Shown here: one piece after another, positions 1 to 7,436 of the stretch
Layout of the letters: each line of letters begins with the position of its first letter
Numbering within the stretch: the first letter of the stretch is position 1
DNA from: CAZFLM01 sp964519955
Lineage (GTDB): Bacteria; Armatimonadota; Chthonomonadetes; Chthonomonadales; CAJBBX01
Reading direction: 5' to 3'
Length of the DNA: 64,000 nt
Assembly (NCBI GenBank): GCA_964519955.1
Contig: CAZFLM010000017.1
Location: 30,145 to 94,144 of the forward strand
Translations under genes and position numbers: made by a program
The notes under the pieces: model-generated
Database searches by the model: none
What the model was told of the DNA's origin: nothing
Seen by the model: the letters and a program-made list of their open reading frames with translations, nothing else

Positions 1-1
1 C

Positions 2-625
2 GGGCGGAACACGCTGCTGCTCTGCATCCTGGGCGTCGCCGGCACGGTGATCTCGAACTCGCTCGTGGCGTATGCGTTCGCGCGGCTGCGCTGGCCGGGG
101 CGCGATATCGCGTTCGCGCTGACCCTCGCCACGATGATGGTCCCCTTCCCTGTGCTGATGGTGCCCATCTACTCGCTGATGCGCGACCTGGGGTGGACGG
201 GCACGTTCCGACCGCTGTGGGTGCCGGCGTGGTTCGGCAGCGCGTTCAACATCTTCCTGCTGCGCCAGTTCTTCCGCACCATCCCCTTCGAGCTGTCGGA
301 GGCCGCGCGCATCGACGGGTGCTCGGAGTGGGCCATCTTCCGGCAGGTGGTGCTGCCGCTGGCCAAGCCCGCGCTGGCGGTGGTCGCCCTCTTCTGCTTC
401 ATGGGCACCTGGCGCGACTTCCTCGGGCCCCTGATCTACCTCATGGACCAGCGCTGCTTCACCCTCTCGCTGGGCCTCCAGTTCTACCAGAGCCAGCACG
501 GCGGCACGCAGTGGCACATGCTGATGGCGGCCTCCACCATCGTCATCGCGCCGGTCATCGTGCTGTTCTTCTTCACCCAGAAGCAGTTCATCCAGGGCAT
601 CGCGGTGACGGGTATCAAGGGGTAG
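2..625 (+). CDS. CUT1-type sugar ABC transporter permease, 5' truncated by window edge
   Basis: This is the inner-membrane permease subunit of a binding-protein-dependent carbohydrate importer of the MalG/LacG type. The frame is already open at base 2 and reads NTLLLCILGVAGTVISNSLV, so the N-terminus lies outside the window; the GTG at 47 is inside the gene. At least five hydrophobic segments are visible. The cytoplasmic EAA loop that contacts the ATPase is present as EAARIDGCSEWAIFRQVVLP, with the conserved Gly after Asp. The product ends IAVTGIKG, a usual end for this family. A partner permease and a solute-binding protein would be expected upstream, outside the window. The substrate cannot be told from this subunit, but the many glycoside hydrolases nearby favour an oligosaccharide. 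The family call is secure. Confidence 0.93.
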   Translation, partial: GRNTLLLCILGVAGTVISNSLVAYAFARLRWPGRDIAFALTLATMMVPFPVLMVPIYSLMRDLGWTGTFRPLWVPAWFGSAFNIFLLRQFFRTIPFELSEAARIDGCSEWAIFRQVVLPLAKPALAVVALFCFMGTWRDFLGPLIYLMDQRCFTLSLGLQFYQSQHGGTQWHMLMAASTIVIAPVIVLFFFTQKQFIQGIAVTGIKG

Positions 626-656
626 GCCGCGATTCGCGGGACACGGGGCTCAGCCC

Positions 657-685
657 TTGACAACGCAGCGGGCACACCCTATAGT
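657..685 (+). promoter_or_regulatory. Sigma70-type promoter TTGACA-N17-TATAGT
   Basis: TTGACA at 657-662 and TATAGT at 680-685 are separated by exactly 17 bases, a near-consensus housekeeping promoter. It starts 32 bases after the permease stop and points at the prepilin gene. Transcription would begin near 692, giving a leader of about 230 nt. Confidence 0.75.
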
Positions 686-921
686 GCAAGAGAGGCAAGC
701 GCCTGCCACACGCCGCGCAGGCTAGGCGGCTCGATGGCGGACCCAACGTCGGACTGTGCCCCACCGCACGCCCCGCGCCTGGAGCAACTGCCGCGTAGAG
801 CCGAACAAGATGAGCCGAGGACGGGTCACACGTCGACGCACCGGTCTCTTCGGTGCCGAGCTGCGATGGCCACGCGGCCAACCGAGCAGGCGTCTCGCCA
901 CATCAGCAGCAGGAGGGTGAG
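686..921 (+). other. Long untranslated leader of the prepilin gene
   Basis: About 230 bases lie between the promoter and the ATG at 922, with no convincing coding frame. A small hairpin (CACCG 839-843, CGGTG 851-855) is visible. I found no c-di-GMP riboswitch core or other recognisable aptamer. The leader ends in a strong ribosome-binding site, AGGAGGG, at 911-917. Confidence 0.35.
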
Positions 922-1665
922 ATGCACGGTCGGCGACAGGGTTTCACGCTGATCGAACTGCTTGTCGTGATCGCGATTATCGCGATACTTGCCGCTATCC
1001 TGTTCCCGGTGTTCGCCCAGGCCAGAGAGAAGGCCCGGACGGCCTCGTGTCTCAGCAACTCGGAGCAGCTCGGACTGGCGTACCGCATGTACTCGCAGGA
1101 CTACGACGAGGCTGGCCCCCTGCTCTGGTGGTGGCCGGCCTCCGGCCTGCAGGCTTTCTGGCCGACGATGGTCAACCCGTATGTCAAGACCAGTGGCCTC
1201 TATGTCTGCCCCTCTGCCGTCATCCCGACCGTCTGGGACCTGCCGTTCGACAACCCCAACCTGCTGAAGCGAAGCTACATGCTGTACGTCGGGGCATCGG
1301 CACATGGCGGAGGCCAGGGCAAGGACGCTTCGATCGAGCAGCCGGCCAACTTCATCGTCTTCACCGAGTTGGGCAACAAGGAGGGAGCGCAGTGGCCTGA
1401 GGCGTACTGCCCGCTGCTGCCCACAAGCTGCTGCACCTGCGGCGGCACGACCGCCGAGGACCGCCTGCACTGCCCGGGCGAAGTGCTGCGGCACAACAAC
1501 GGGTACAACTGGGCCTTCGCCGATGGCCACTCCAAGTTCTACCGGCTCGAGGCCACGCTGAGGCAGAGCCAGACCTACCCCGGCGGACGCAACGACTGGT
1601 GGGCCCTGTGCAAGTTCACCATGTGGGACCGCACGCCCAGCGATCTGAACGACGGTATCCACTAG
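922..1665 (+). CDS. Prepilin-like protein with N-terminal methylation motif and H-x9-DG tail
   Basis: This is a type IV pilin-like protein of 247 residues. It starts MHGRRQG-FTLIELL, so prepilin peptidase would cut after Gly7 and leave Phe1 and Glu5, followed by a hydrophobic helix to about residue 30. The following FPVFAQAREKARTASCLSNS is, from memory, characteristic of the very expanded DUF1559-like families of Armatimonadota and Planctomycetota. The C-terminal part contains H-NNGYNWAFA-DG (the H-x9-DG signature) and a Cys-rich stretch with CCTC, possibly disulphide-bonded. The ATG at 922 is chosen over an upstream in-frame start because AGGAGGG lies five bases before it. These proteins are usually cell-surface or pseudopilin components of unknown cargo. 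Expression probably comes from the promoter at 657-685. Confidence 0.9.
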   Translation: MHGRRQGFTLIELLVVIAIIAILAAILFPVFAQAREKARTASCLSNSEQLGLAYRMYSQDYDEAGPLLWWWPASGLQAFWPTMVNPYVKTSGLYVCPSAVIPTVWDLPFDNPNLLKRSYMLYVGASAHGGGQGKDASIEQPANFIVFTELGNKEGAQWPEAYCPLLPTSCCTCGGTTAEDRLHCPGEVLRHNNGYNWAFADGHSKFYRLEATLRQSQTYPGGRNDWWALCKFTMWDRTPSDLNDGIH

Positions 1666-1690
1666 CCCCGTAGACGGTCAGGAGGGAGGC

Positions 1691-1978
1691 ATGAAGTCAG
1701 GTCCTTCGATCTCGCCGATCGCGGCCCTAGTCGCCGTTTTGGTGGTCGCCGCGGTCATAGCGATCGTCTATACGCGGGGATCGTCGCCGCTCAGCCCAGA
1801 CAAGCCCAAGGTGCTGACGGCCAAGGACCTCGGCTCGTTCTCGAACGTGCCGATGTCCCAGGCCAGGCCGGCTCAGCAGTCATCGGCCAACCCGTACGCT
1901 GCAGGCGTGGCGCCATCGGGCCCGGGCGCGCCAGGTCAGGGCCCGTCCGGCGGCGTTCGGGTCGTCACTCCGCCGTAG
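1691..1978 (+). CDS. Small membrane-anchored hypothetical protein
   Basis: A 95-residue protein with one N-terminal transmembrane helix (about residues 9-27, rich in Ala and Val) and a low-complexity, Pro/Gly/Ala-rich exterior tail. It begins 25 bases after the prepilin stop and is preceded by CAGGAGGGAGG, so it is probably co-transcribed with it. In comparable pilin loci such small proteins may be accessory components, but nothing in this sequence identifies a function. No domain is recognised. Confidence 0.6.
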   Translation: MKSGPSISPIAALVAVLVVAAVIAIVYTRGSSPLSPDKPKVLTAKDLGSFSNVPMSQARPAQQSSANPYAAGVAPSGPGAPGQGPSGGVRVVTPP

Positions 1979-2009
1979 CAGCACGCACGACGGGCGCACG
2001 CGCATAGAA

Positions 2010-2038
2010 GAGGGAGGCGCAGCGGTCGCGCCTCCCTC
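2010..2038. terminator. Hairpin between convergent genes
   Basis: A perfect 11-bp stem, GAGGGAGGCGC (2010-2020) with GCGCCTCCCTC (2028-2038) and a 7-base loop. It lies between the ends of the small anchored protein and the first chemoreceptor and probably stops transcription from both sides. There is no long T-run on either strand, so its strength is uncertain. Confidence 0.6.
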
Positions 2039-2064
2039 CTCGCGTTCCGTGGCCGCGATCCGGC

Positions 2065-4539
2065 CTAAGCCGCCTTGCGCAGCTTCGTGGCCTCGTTCGA
2101 CGCGCCGCTGAGGTCGTCCAGCAGCCGCACGATGCTGTCCGAGCAGCGTCGCATCTCGGCCAAGTGGCCTTCGGCGACCGCCTTGGACCTGTTCTCCATC
2201 GCCGTCACCGCCAGCGAGGCCAGCTCGTGCAGCCTCGCGTGCGGCGCCTCGATCGCCCGGAAGGCCGAGCTCTCGCCGGTCTCGAGCGCCCCGATGCCGT
2301 AGTACCACTTGCCGAGCGCGCAGTCCTTATGCGAGACCAGCTCGCGCCGCGGGATCATCTCGCCCCCGCCGACCATGGTCTCCACGCGCTCCACCCAGCG
2401 CGAATGCGCCTTCTTGAAGGTGCCGACGCGCGCACCGAAGGTCAACCGGTCGCTCACCCGGAACAGGCCGAGCATCTCCTCCACGCGGCACGAGAGCGTG
2501 TTCAGCTCAATTGCCGCGCGGCTCACTTCCTCGACGCATGCCGCCTGCTCCTCGACCGCGGCGAGCACGGTCTGGCTGCTGGCGGACACCTGCTGCGACG
2601 CCGCGCTGAGTTCCTGGGCTCCCGCAGCGGCCTCTTCGGAGATGGACGCGACCGTGGTCACCGCCGAGGAGAGTTCGCCGGCGTCGGCGCTCACCGTCTC
2701 GACGGCGCCCGAGTTCCCTGCCGCGGCTTCCAGGACCTCGTCGGTGGCCTGGAGGACCTTGCTGACGGTGCCCTGCATCCTGTCGGCGACGCCCTTCACG
2801 CCGGCGACTTCCTCGGCGACCTTCTGGGCAGCGTCGAGGATCTGCTCGAGAGCCGCACCGGCTTCGCGGCTGAGGGCCGCTCCGGAACCCACTTCCTTGT
2901 TGCTCGCCTCCATCGCCTTGACGGCCGCGTCGACCTCGGCCCGCACGCCAGATATCAGGGCAGCGATCTCCTTGGTGGCAGAGGCCGAGCGCTCGGCCAG
3001 CTTGCGCACCTCGTCGGCCACAACGGCGAAGCCGCGACCATGCTCACCCGCGCGCGCCGCCTCGATGGCCGCGTTGAGCGCGAGGAGGTTGGTCTGCTCG
3101 GCTATCTGCTCGATCGTCTCCACGATCGCGCCGATCTCCTGCCCCTTCTTGCCCAGTTCCTGCACCCGCGCGGCCGATGCTCCGACCAACCCCTGGATGC
3201 GGGACATGCTGGTGACGGTCTCCTCCACCGTTTTGCCGCTGGTCTTGGCGACGACCGAGGCCTGCTGCGCCAGAGCCGTCACCTGCGTGGCGGAGTTGGC
3301 GACGGCCTTCACCGCCTCGCCCGCCTCCCGGGCTCCGGCAGCGGCCAACTCGGCGGCTACGCGCTGTTTCTCGCTGCCGGCCGCCACGACATGCACGGTG
3401 TGCTCCAGCCGCTGCATCGATGCAGCCGCCTCCATCGCGGACCGGGCCTGCTGCTCGGTGCCGCGGGCCATCTCCTGGTTGGTGGTGGCAGTCTGGCTGG
3501 AGCCGTCCGCCACATCGTGCATGGCCTTGGTGATGTCGTCCGCCGCGAGGCCGGCGGTTCGGGCCGCATCGGCCAGTTCCGTACTGGTCGTGGCGACCTT
3601 GATGGCCTCCGACTGCACCTCCGCGATGGTGTCCCTCAGGCGCGACTGTGCCGTCGCGAGGGCGGTGATCGTCTCGTGCATGCCGTCGAGCATCTCGTTG
3701 TACGCGGTGCACATGGCGCCGAAGTCATCCTTCGCCTCGATGGGCACGGGCTGGGCGGCACACTTGGCGTCGCGCGTCAGGTCACCGGCGGCCATGGCTA
3801 GAGCCGTTGAGTGCACGCTCGCGAAGCAGTCCTGCTGCAGAGCCCTCATCGCCGCGGAGAGCCGCTGGATGTTGCGCCGGATGAGGCGGGAAAGGAACCG
3901 GGAGACGGAAAGGGCCATGACCGCGAGGGCCACGAGGAGCCAGAAGGTGGTCTGTTTGGCGGATGCGTTCAGCGAGCGCGCCGCTTCGGCATACGCGACG
4001 GCCGACTTCGCGTTCGTGTCGGTGAGCGCCTCGAAGTTCGGGCGCACCTCGGAACGGAATATCTTGCCGGAGGGTCCATCGAGTTCGAGCAGGGCGGCCT
4101 TGCTGTCGCCGCGCCTCGCGAGGTCGATCACCATGGCGCCGCGTTCCGTGTAGCGCTTCCAGGCGTCGACCAGCGCCGCGTGGGCCTGGCGCTCCTTATC
4201 GCTGGCGACGAGCTTGCCGTAGGCATCCAGAGCGGCCGCGGCCTTGCCGGAGCGCTCCTGCCACTGCTCTTCGACCTTGGCGCGGGACTTGGCGTCGGGC
4301 GCCGTGGCGATGCGGTACTGGGCGAGCCGCGAATCGCGGGTCTGGAACCCGATCTCCATCACGAGCTTCAGGCCCGCCATCGGATGAGCAACGATCGCGC
4401 CGGTCGCGCGATCCATTGCCGCCATCCGGGCCAGGGTCACTCCACCAACCACCATCGCCAGCGTTACTGCGGTTACGAATCCCACCGTGATCTTGGCAGG
4501 CGTACTGAGGTCCGAGAACCGTGTGACGACGACCTTCAT
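2065..4539 (-). CDS. Methyl-accepting chemotaxis protein with C-terminal CZB domain
   Basis: Transmembrane chemoreceptor of 824 residues. It has TM1 at about residues 16-38, a helical periplasmic four-helix-bundle sensor, TM2 at about 206-225, a HAMP-like region, and a long methylation/signalling coiled coil. The kinase-contact hairpin is classical (EQIAEQTNLLALNAAIEAAR, then GEHGRGFAVVADEVRKLAER). After the signalling domain comes a chemoreceptor zinc-binding (CZB) domain, recognised by HKDCALGKWYYG with an upstream AHSRWV and a downstream HARLHE; these give the 3-His/1-Cys zinc set known for the family. The start is the ATG at 4539, preceded by GAGGAG; a longer frame to 4581 lacks support. 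It ends KLRKAA instead of a NWETF-type pentapeptide. The next gene upstream is a second receptor without CZB. No che genes are in the window. Confidence 0.93.
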   Translation of the reverse strand: MKVVVTRFSDLSTPAKITVGFVTAVTLAMVVGGVTLARMAAMDRATGAIVAHPMAGLKLVMEIGFQTRDSRLAQYRIATAPDAKSRAKVEEQWQERSGKAAAALDAYGKLVASDKERQAHAALVDAWKRYTERGAMVIDLARRGDSKAALLELDGPSGKIFRSEVRPNFEALTDTNAKSAVAYAEAARSLNASAKQTTFWLLVALAVMALSVSRFLSRLIRRNIQRLSAAMRALQQDCFASVHSTALAMAAGDLTRDAKCAAQPVPIEAKDDFGAMCTAYNEMLDGMHETITALATAQSRLRDTIAEVQSEAIKVATTSTELADAARTAGLAADDITKAMHDVADGSSQTATTNQEMARGTEQQARSAMEAAASMQRLEHTVHVVAAGSEKQRVAAELAAAGAREAGEAVKAVANSATQVTALAQQASVVAKTSGKTVEETVTSMSRIQGLVGASAARVQELGKKGQEIGAIVETIEQIAEQTNLLALNAAIEAARAGEHGRGFAVVADEVRKLAERSASATKEIAALISGVRAEVDAAVKAMEASNKEVGSGAALSREAGAALEQILDAAQKVAEEVAGVKGVADRMQGTVSKVLQATDEVLEAAAGNSGAVETVSADAGELSSAVTTVASISEEAAAGAQELSAASQQVSASSQTVLAAVEEQAACVEEVSRAAIELNTLSCRVEEMLGLFRVSDRLTFGARVGTFKKAHSRWVERVETMVGGGEMIPRRELVSHKDCALGKWYYGIGALETGESSAFRAIEAPHARLHELASLAVTAMENRSKAVAEGHLAEMRRCSDSIVRLLDDLSGASNEATKLRKAA

Positions 4540-4784
4540 GCTGCACTCCTCAACCCAGGGAGCCACCCCCTGATGGCTCACGGAGATCGGGAGCTCGGCA
4601 CGTCCCCCCCGAAACGCCGAGCAGAACCCGCATTGCTTCGGCGGTCCGCATCATGGCGACCAGGCGCCACAGCCGGCATAGCCAGCGACGCCACCCATAT
4701 GATCGGGTCACAGCGGCGGAACTGGAGGTGTGCGTCCGCTATTGGCGGTACTAACTGTGTAGCATGGTGAAGGGTTGCCGGGGA

Positions 4785-4820
4785 CGTCCCAAGGGTGCGG
4801 CGGGGCGCGCCCTTGGGACG
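4785..4820. terminator. Long GC-rich hairpin between the two receptor genes
   Basis: GTCCCAAGGG (4786-4795) pairs perfectly with CCCTTGGGAC (4810-4819), and the stem extends inwards through GCG/CGC to a loop of about six bases. It lies downstream of the second receptor (minus strand) and before the first, so it is a candidate terminator or mRNA-stabilising structure. No T-run follows. Confidence 0.45.
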
Positions 4821-4870
4821 GGTGTCCAGTACCGGCGGCGACGCCTAGCCTGACCTATTCATGAGTCGCA

Positions 4871-4906
4871 CCGGACGGGCACGGAGGCCCATCCCACCAC
4901 TGCACT
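4871..4906. repeat. Solitary copy of the GGACGGGC hairpin repeat (variant)
   Basis: CCGGACGGGCACGGAGGCCC followed by ATCCCACCACTGCACT matches the unit that is tandemly repeated at 12535-12920, with CACGGAG in place of CAGGGAC in the loop region. It is an isolated intergenic copy just downstream of the second receptor. Confidence 0.7.
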
Positions 4907-4921
4907 CGTGCATGATCCAGG

Positions 4922-7039
4922 CTAGGCGGCCTTGCGCATTCGCAGATCTCCGCGCTCCGCGGCGTCGATGCGGAACTGCGCCAGAAGCTGCTCGACGCGG
5001 CCCGAGAGCCGGTCAAGCTCCGCCGCCGCCGCGCTGACTTCCTCGACGCTTGCGGCCTGCTGCTCGACCGCCGCCGAGACGCTCTGCGCGCTGGCGGAAA
5101 CCTCTTCGGCAGCGGCGCTCATCTGCTGGGCGCCGGCCGCGGCCTCCTGCGAGATGGAGGCGACCGTCGTGATGGAGCCGGACACGACGTCCGATCCCGC
5201 CACCATGTCGCCGACGGCCTGTTCGTTGGCCCCGGCCGCCTTCAGCACGTCGTCCGCTGAGTGGAGGACGGCCTTGACGGTTGCCAGGACGTCCTCGGCG
5301 ACGGTGGTGACGCCGTCGACCTCGGAAGCGACGCTCTGCGCGGCGCCGAGGATCTCGTGCAGCGCAGACCCGGCCTCGCGGCTGAGCTTGGCGCCCGCGG
5401 TCACCTCGCCGCTGCTCGCCTCCATGGCCTTCACGGCGGCATCCACCTCCGCGCGGACCGCGGCGATCAGGCTGCCGATCTCCTTGGTGGCTCCGGCTGA
5501 GCGCTCGGCGAGCTTGCGCACCTCATCGGCCACGACTGCGAAGCCCCGGCCATGCTCCCCGGCGCGCGCCGCCTCGATCGCCGCGTTGAGCGCCAGCAGG
5601 TTCGTCTGCTCGGCGATCTGCTCGATGGTCTCCACGATCGCGCCGATCTCCTGCCCCTTGCGCCCGAGTTCCTCGACGCGCTCAGCAGAGGCCTGCACGA
5701 GGTCCTGGATCCGGCTCATGCTCCGGATGGTATCCTCGACGGTCTGCCCGCCGGCCTGCGCGGCCGCCGACGCCTGGTGTGCCATGGCGGTCACCTGGCG
5801 CGCGGTCTGCGCGACGCCCTGGACCGCTGCCGCTGCCGCCTGCGCGCCGGTCTCGGCGGCCTCCGCAGCGGAGCGCTGGTCCTCGCTGCCCCGGCGAACC
5901 TGCTGGATGGACTGCTGAAGCCGCTCCATGGCCGCGGCCGCCTCGGTGGACACGCGGGCCTGCTGCTCGGTTCCCTTGGCCATCTCCTGGCTGGTGTTGG
6001 CGGCGAGTTCCGCGCCTCTGGCGACATCGTGCATGGCGCCGGCCACCCGTCCGCCGGCGTCGCCGGCTCTGGAGGCCGATGCCGCCACGTGGGCGCTGGT
6101 CTCTGCCACCTGGGCGGCTTCGCGCTGGATCTGCCCGATCACCTCGCGGAGGCGGGCCTGGGCGCGCTCGAAGGAGCCGATCATGGACCCCACCTCATCG
6201 AGCATCGCGTTGAACGTGCCCGCGAGCGCGCCGAAGTCGTCGCTCGATCGAACTGGCAGGGGCTCCTGATGGACCTCGATGGACGCGGTCAGGTCGCCGG
6301 CCTCGAGGGCTTCGACGCCGCCCCTGAGCGCGACCATGGACTCCGACTGAAGGGAGGTGATGCCTGCGGTCAGATCGGTGATGCTGCGGTTGACGATGCG
6401 CGCGACGAAGGTTGCCACACCCATGCAGAAGAGCGCCAACAGGCCGAGCAGTCCCACGACGATCGTTCTGGCGGAGCGCGCGACGTTGTCCGACTCCTTC
6501 GAGAGGTGCGAGGAGTGGTCCTTATGGAGCGCGAGCAGTCTCTTGATGCGCCCGGTCACCTCATCGACGAAGATGTCGCCGCCCTTGCCGTCTAGCAGCG
6601 CCACCGCCTCCTTCATCTTGCCGGACTTGCCCAGATCCAGCACCTGGGTGCTGATGCCTATGTACTGGCCCCAGGCGTCCTTCAATCCGGCGTACAGCTT
6701 CTCGTTCTCCGGGCTCACGAGGCTCTTGCCGTAGCGCTCGATGTCGTCGGAGGTGTCCTTCATGCTCTCGCGGACCTCGCCGTCCGACGTCGCCCGCGCC
6801 TTGGCGTCCGGGGCGATCACCCATTGGTACTGGCGGGTGCGCACCTGCCGCGCATGGCCGATGAGCAGGGCCAGGTCCTCGTTCGGCACGACGCCCTGCC
6901 GCAGCACCAGGTCGGTCTGCGCGCTTATCTTCTGCATCTGGCTGACGGCGACCCAGCCTACGGCCATCGCCATGATCGTCGCCAGGCCGAACGCCACGTA
7001 CAGCTTGCGGCCGGTGCGTAGATCCAGGAACCATCTCAT
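4922..7039 (-). CDS. Methyl-accepting chemotaxis protein
   Basis: Chemoreceptor of 705 residues with TM1 at about residues 13-33, a periplasmic helical bundle, TM2 near residue 185-205, and a cytoplasmic signalling domain almost identical in its tip region to the neighbouring receptor (IGAIVETIEQIAEQTNLLAL then GEHGRGFAVVADEVRKLAER). It has no CZB domain and ends shortly after the coiled coil with RMRKAA. The ATG at 7039 is preferred because GGAGGGG precedes it; the frame extends further upstream without a ribosome-binding site. The two receptors are likely a tandem duplication that diverged in the sensor domain and in loss or gain of the zinc domain. The ligand is unknown. Confidence 0.92.
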   Translation of the reverse strand: MRWFLDLRTGRKLYVAFGLATIMAMAVGWVAVSQMQKISAQTDLVLRQGVVPNEDLALLIGHARQVRTRQYQWVIAPDAKARATSDGEVRESMKDTSDDIERYGKSLVSPENEKLYAGLKDAWGQYIGISTQVLDLGKSGKMKEAVALLDGKGGDIFVDEVTGRIKRLLALHKDHSSHLSKESDNVARSARTIVVGLLGLLALFCMGVATFVARIVNRSITDLTAGITSLQSESMVALRGGVEALEAGDLTASIEVHQEPLPVRSSDDFGALAGTFNAMLDEVGSMIGSFERAQARLREVIGQIQREAAQVAETSAHVAASASRAGDAGGRVAGAMHDVARGAELAANTSQEMAKGTEQQARVSTEAAAAMERLQQSIQQVRRGSEDQRSAAEAAETGAQAAAAAVQGVAQTARQVTAMAHQASAAAQAGGQTVEDTIRSMSRIQDLVQASAERVEELGRKGQEIGAIVETIEQIAEQTNLLALNAAIEAARAGEHGRGFAVVADEVRKLAERSAGATKEIGSLIAAVRAEVDAAVKAMEASSGEVTAGAKLSREAGSALHEILGAAQSVASEVDGVTTVAEDVLATVKAVLHSADDVLKAAGANEQAVGDMVAGSDVVSGSITTVASISQEAAAGAQQMSAAAEEVSASAQSVSAAVEQQAASVEEVSAAAAELDRLSGRVEQLLAQFRIDAAERGDLRMRKAA

Positions 7040-7436
7040 ACAGCTATCCCCTCCATCGATGGGCGCGGGCCGCGCAGCGACAGGCACGGAGCCGCGGAAC
7101 GGCGGTGGGCTGAAGCGCAGGTGCGTGCGGCCGGCGTACGGGGTGCGAGGTAGACTCGAGCACCCGTAAGTTGGCAATCGGTCACCAGCGAGGGTGTGAG
7201 ACGGCACCATCGTTGTCCACTGCGGAGTTCGGCAGAGGGACGCCCGCCTCGGGGTGGGCGCCGTCTTCCCTATTGTCGGTCAGTCGGTGGATTTCCGCAG
7301 TGGCAAGAAGTACCGAGATGACCGCCCGGCACGGAGCGATGCCGATTGCAGGCGAAACCGACTCGCTCTTTTGCCAGTCTAGTCCTGAGGTATGTTCTCG
7401 ACCTGCACTCCCCATCTCATCAGGAAGGTGCTGCCC
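7040..7436. other. Intergenic region between divergent genes
   Basis: 397 bases between the receptor (minus) and the Tricorn-like protease (plus). It must hold both promoters, but I see no consensus pair. A GGGACGCCCGCC fragment near 7233 resembles a decayed hairpin-repeat core. No gene, RNA or clear operator is visible. Confidence 0.4.

Noticed and set aside
692..921. c-di-GMP or other riboswitch in the prepilin leader
   Set aside because: I looked for the GEMM-I core (GGCAAACC...GAAA...GCAAAGC) and for other common aptamers and found no adequate match, only a short hairpin.
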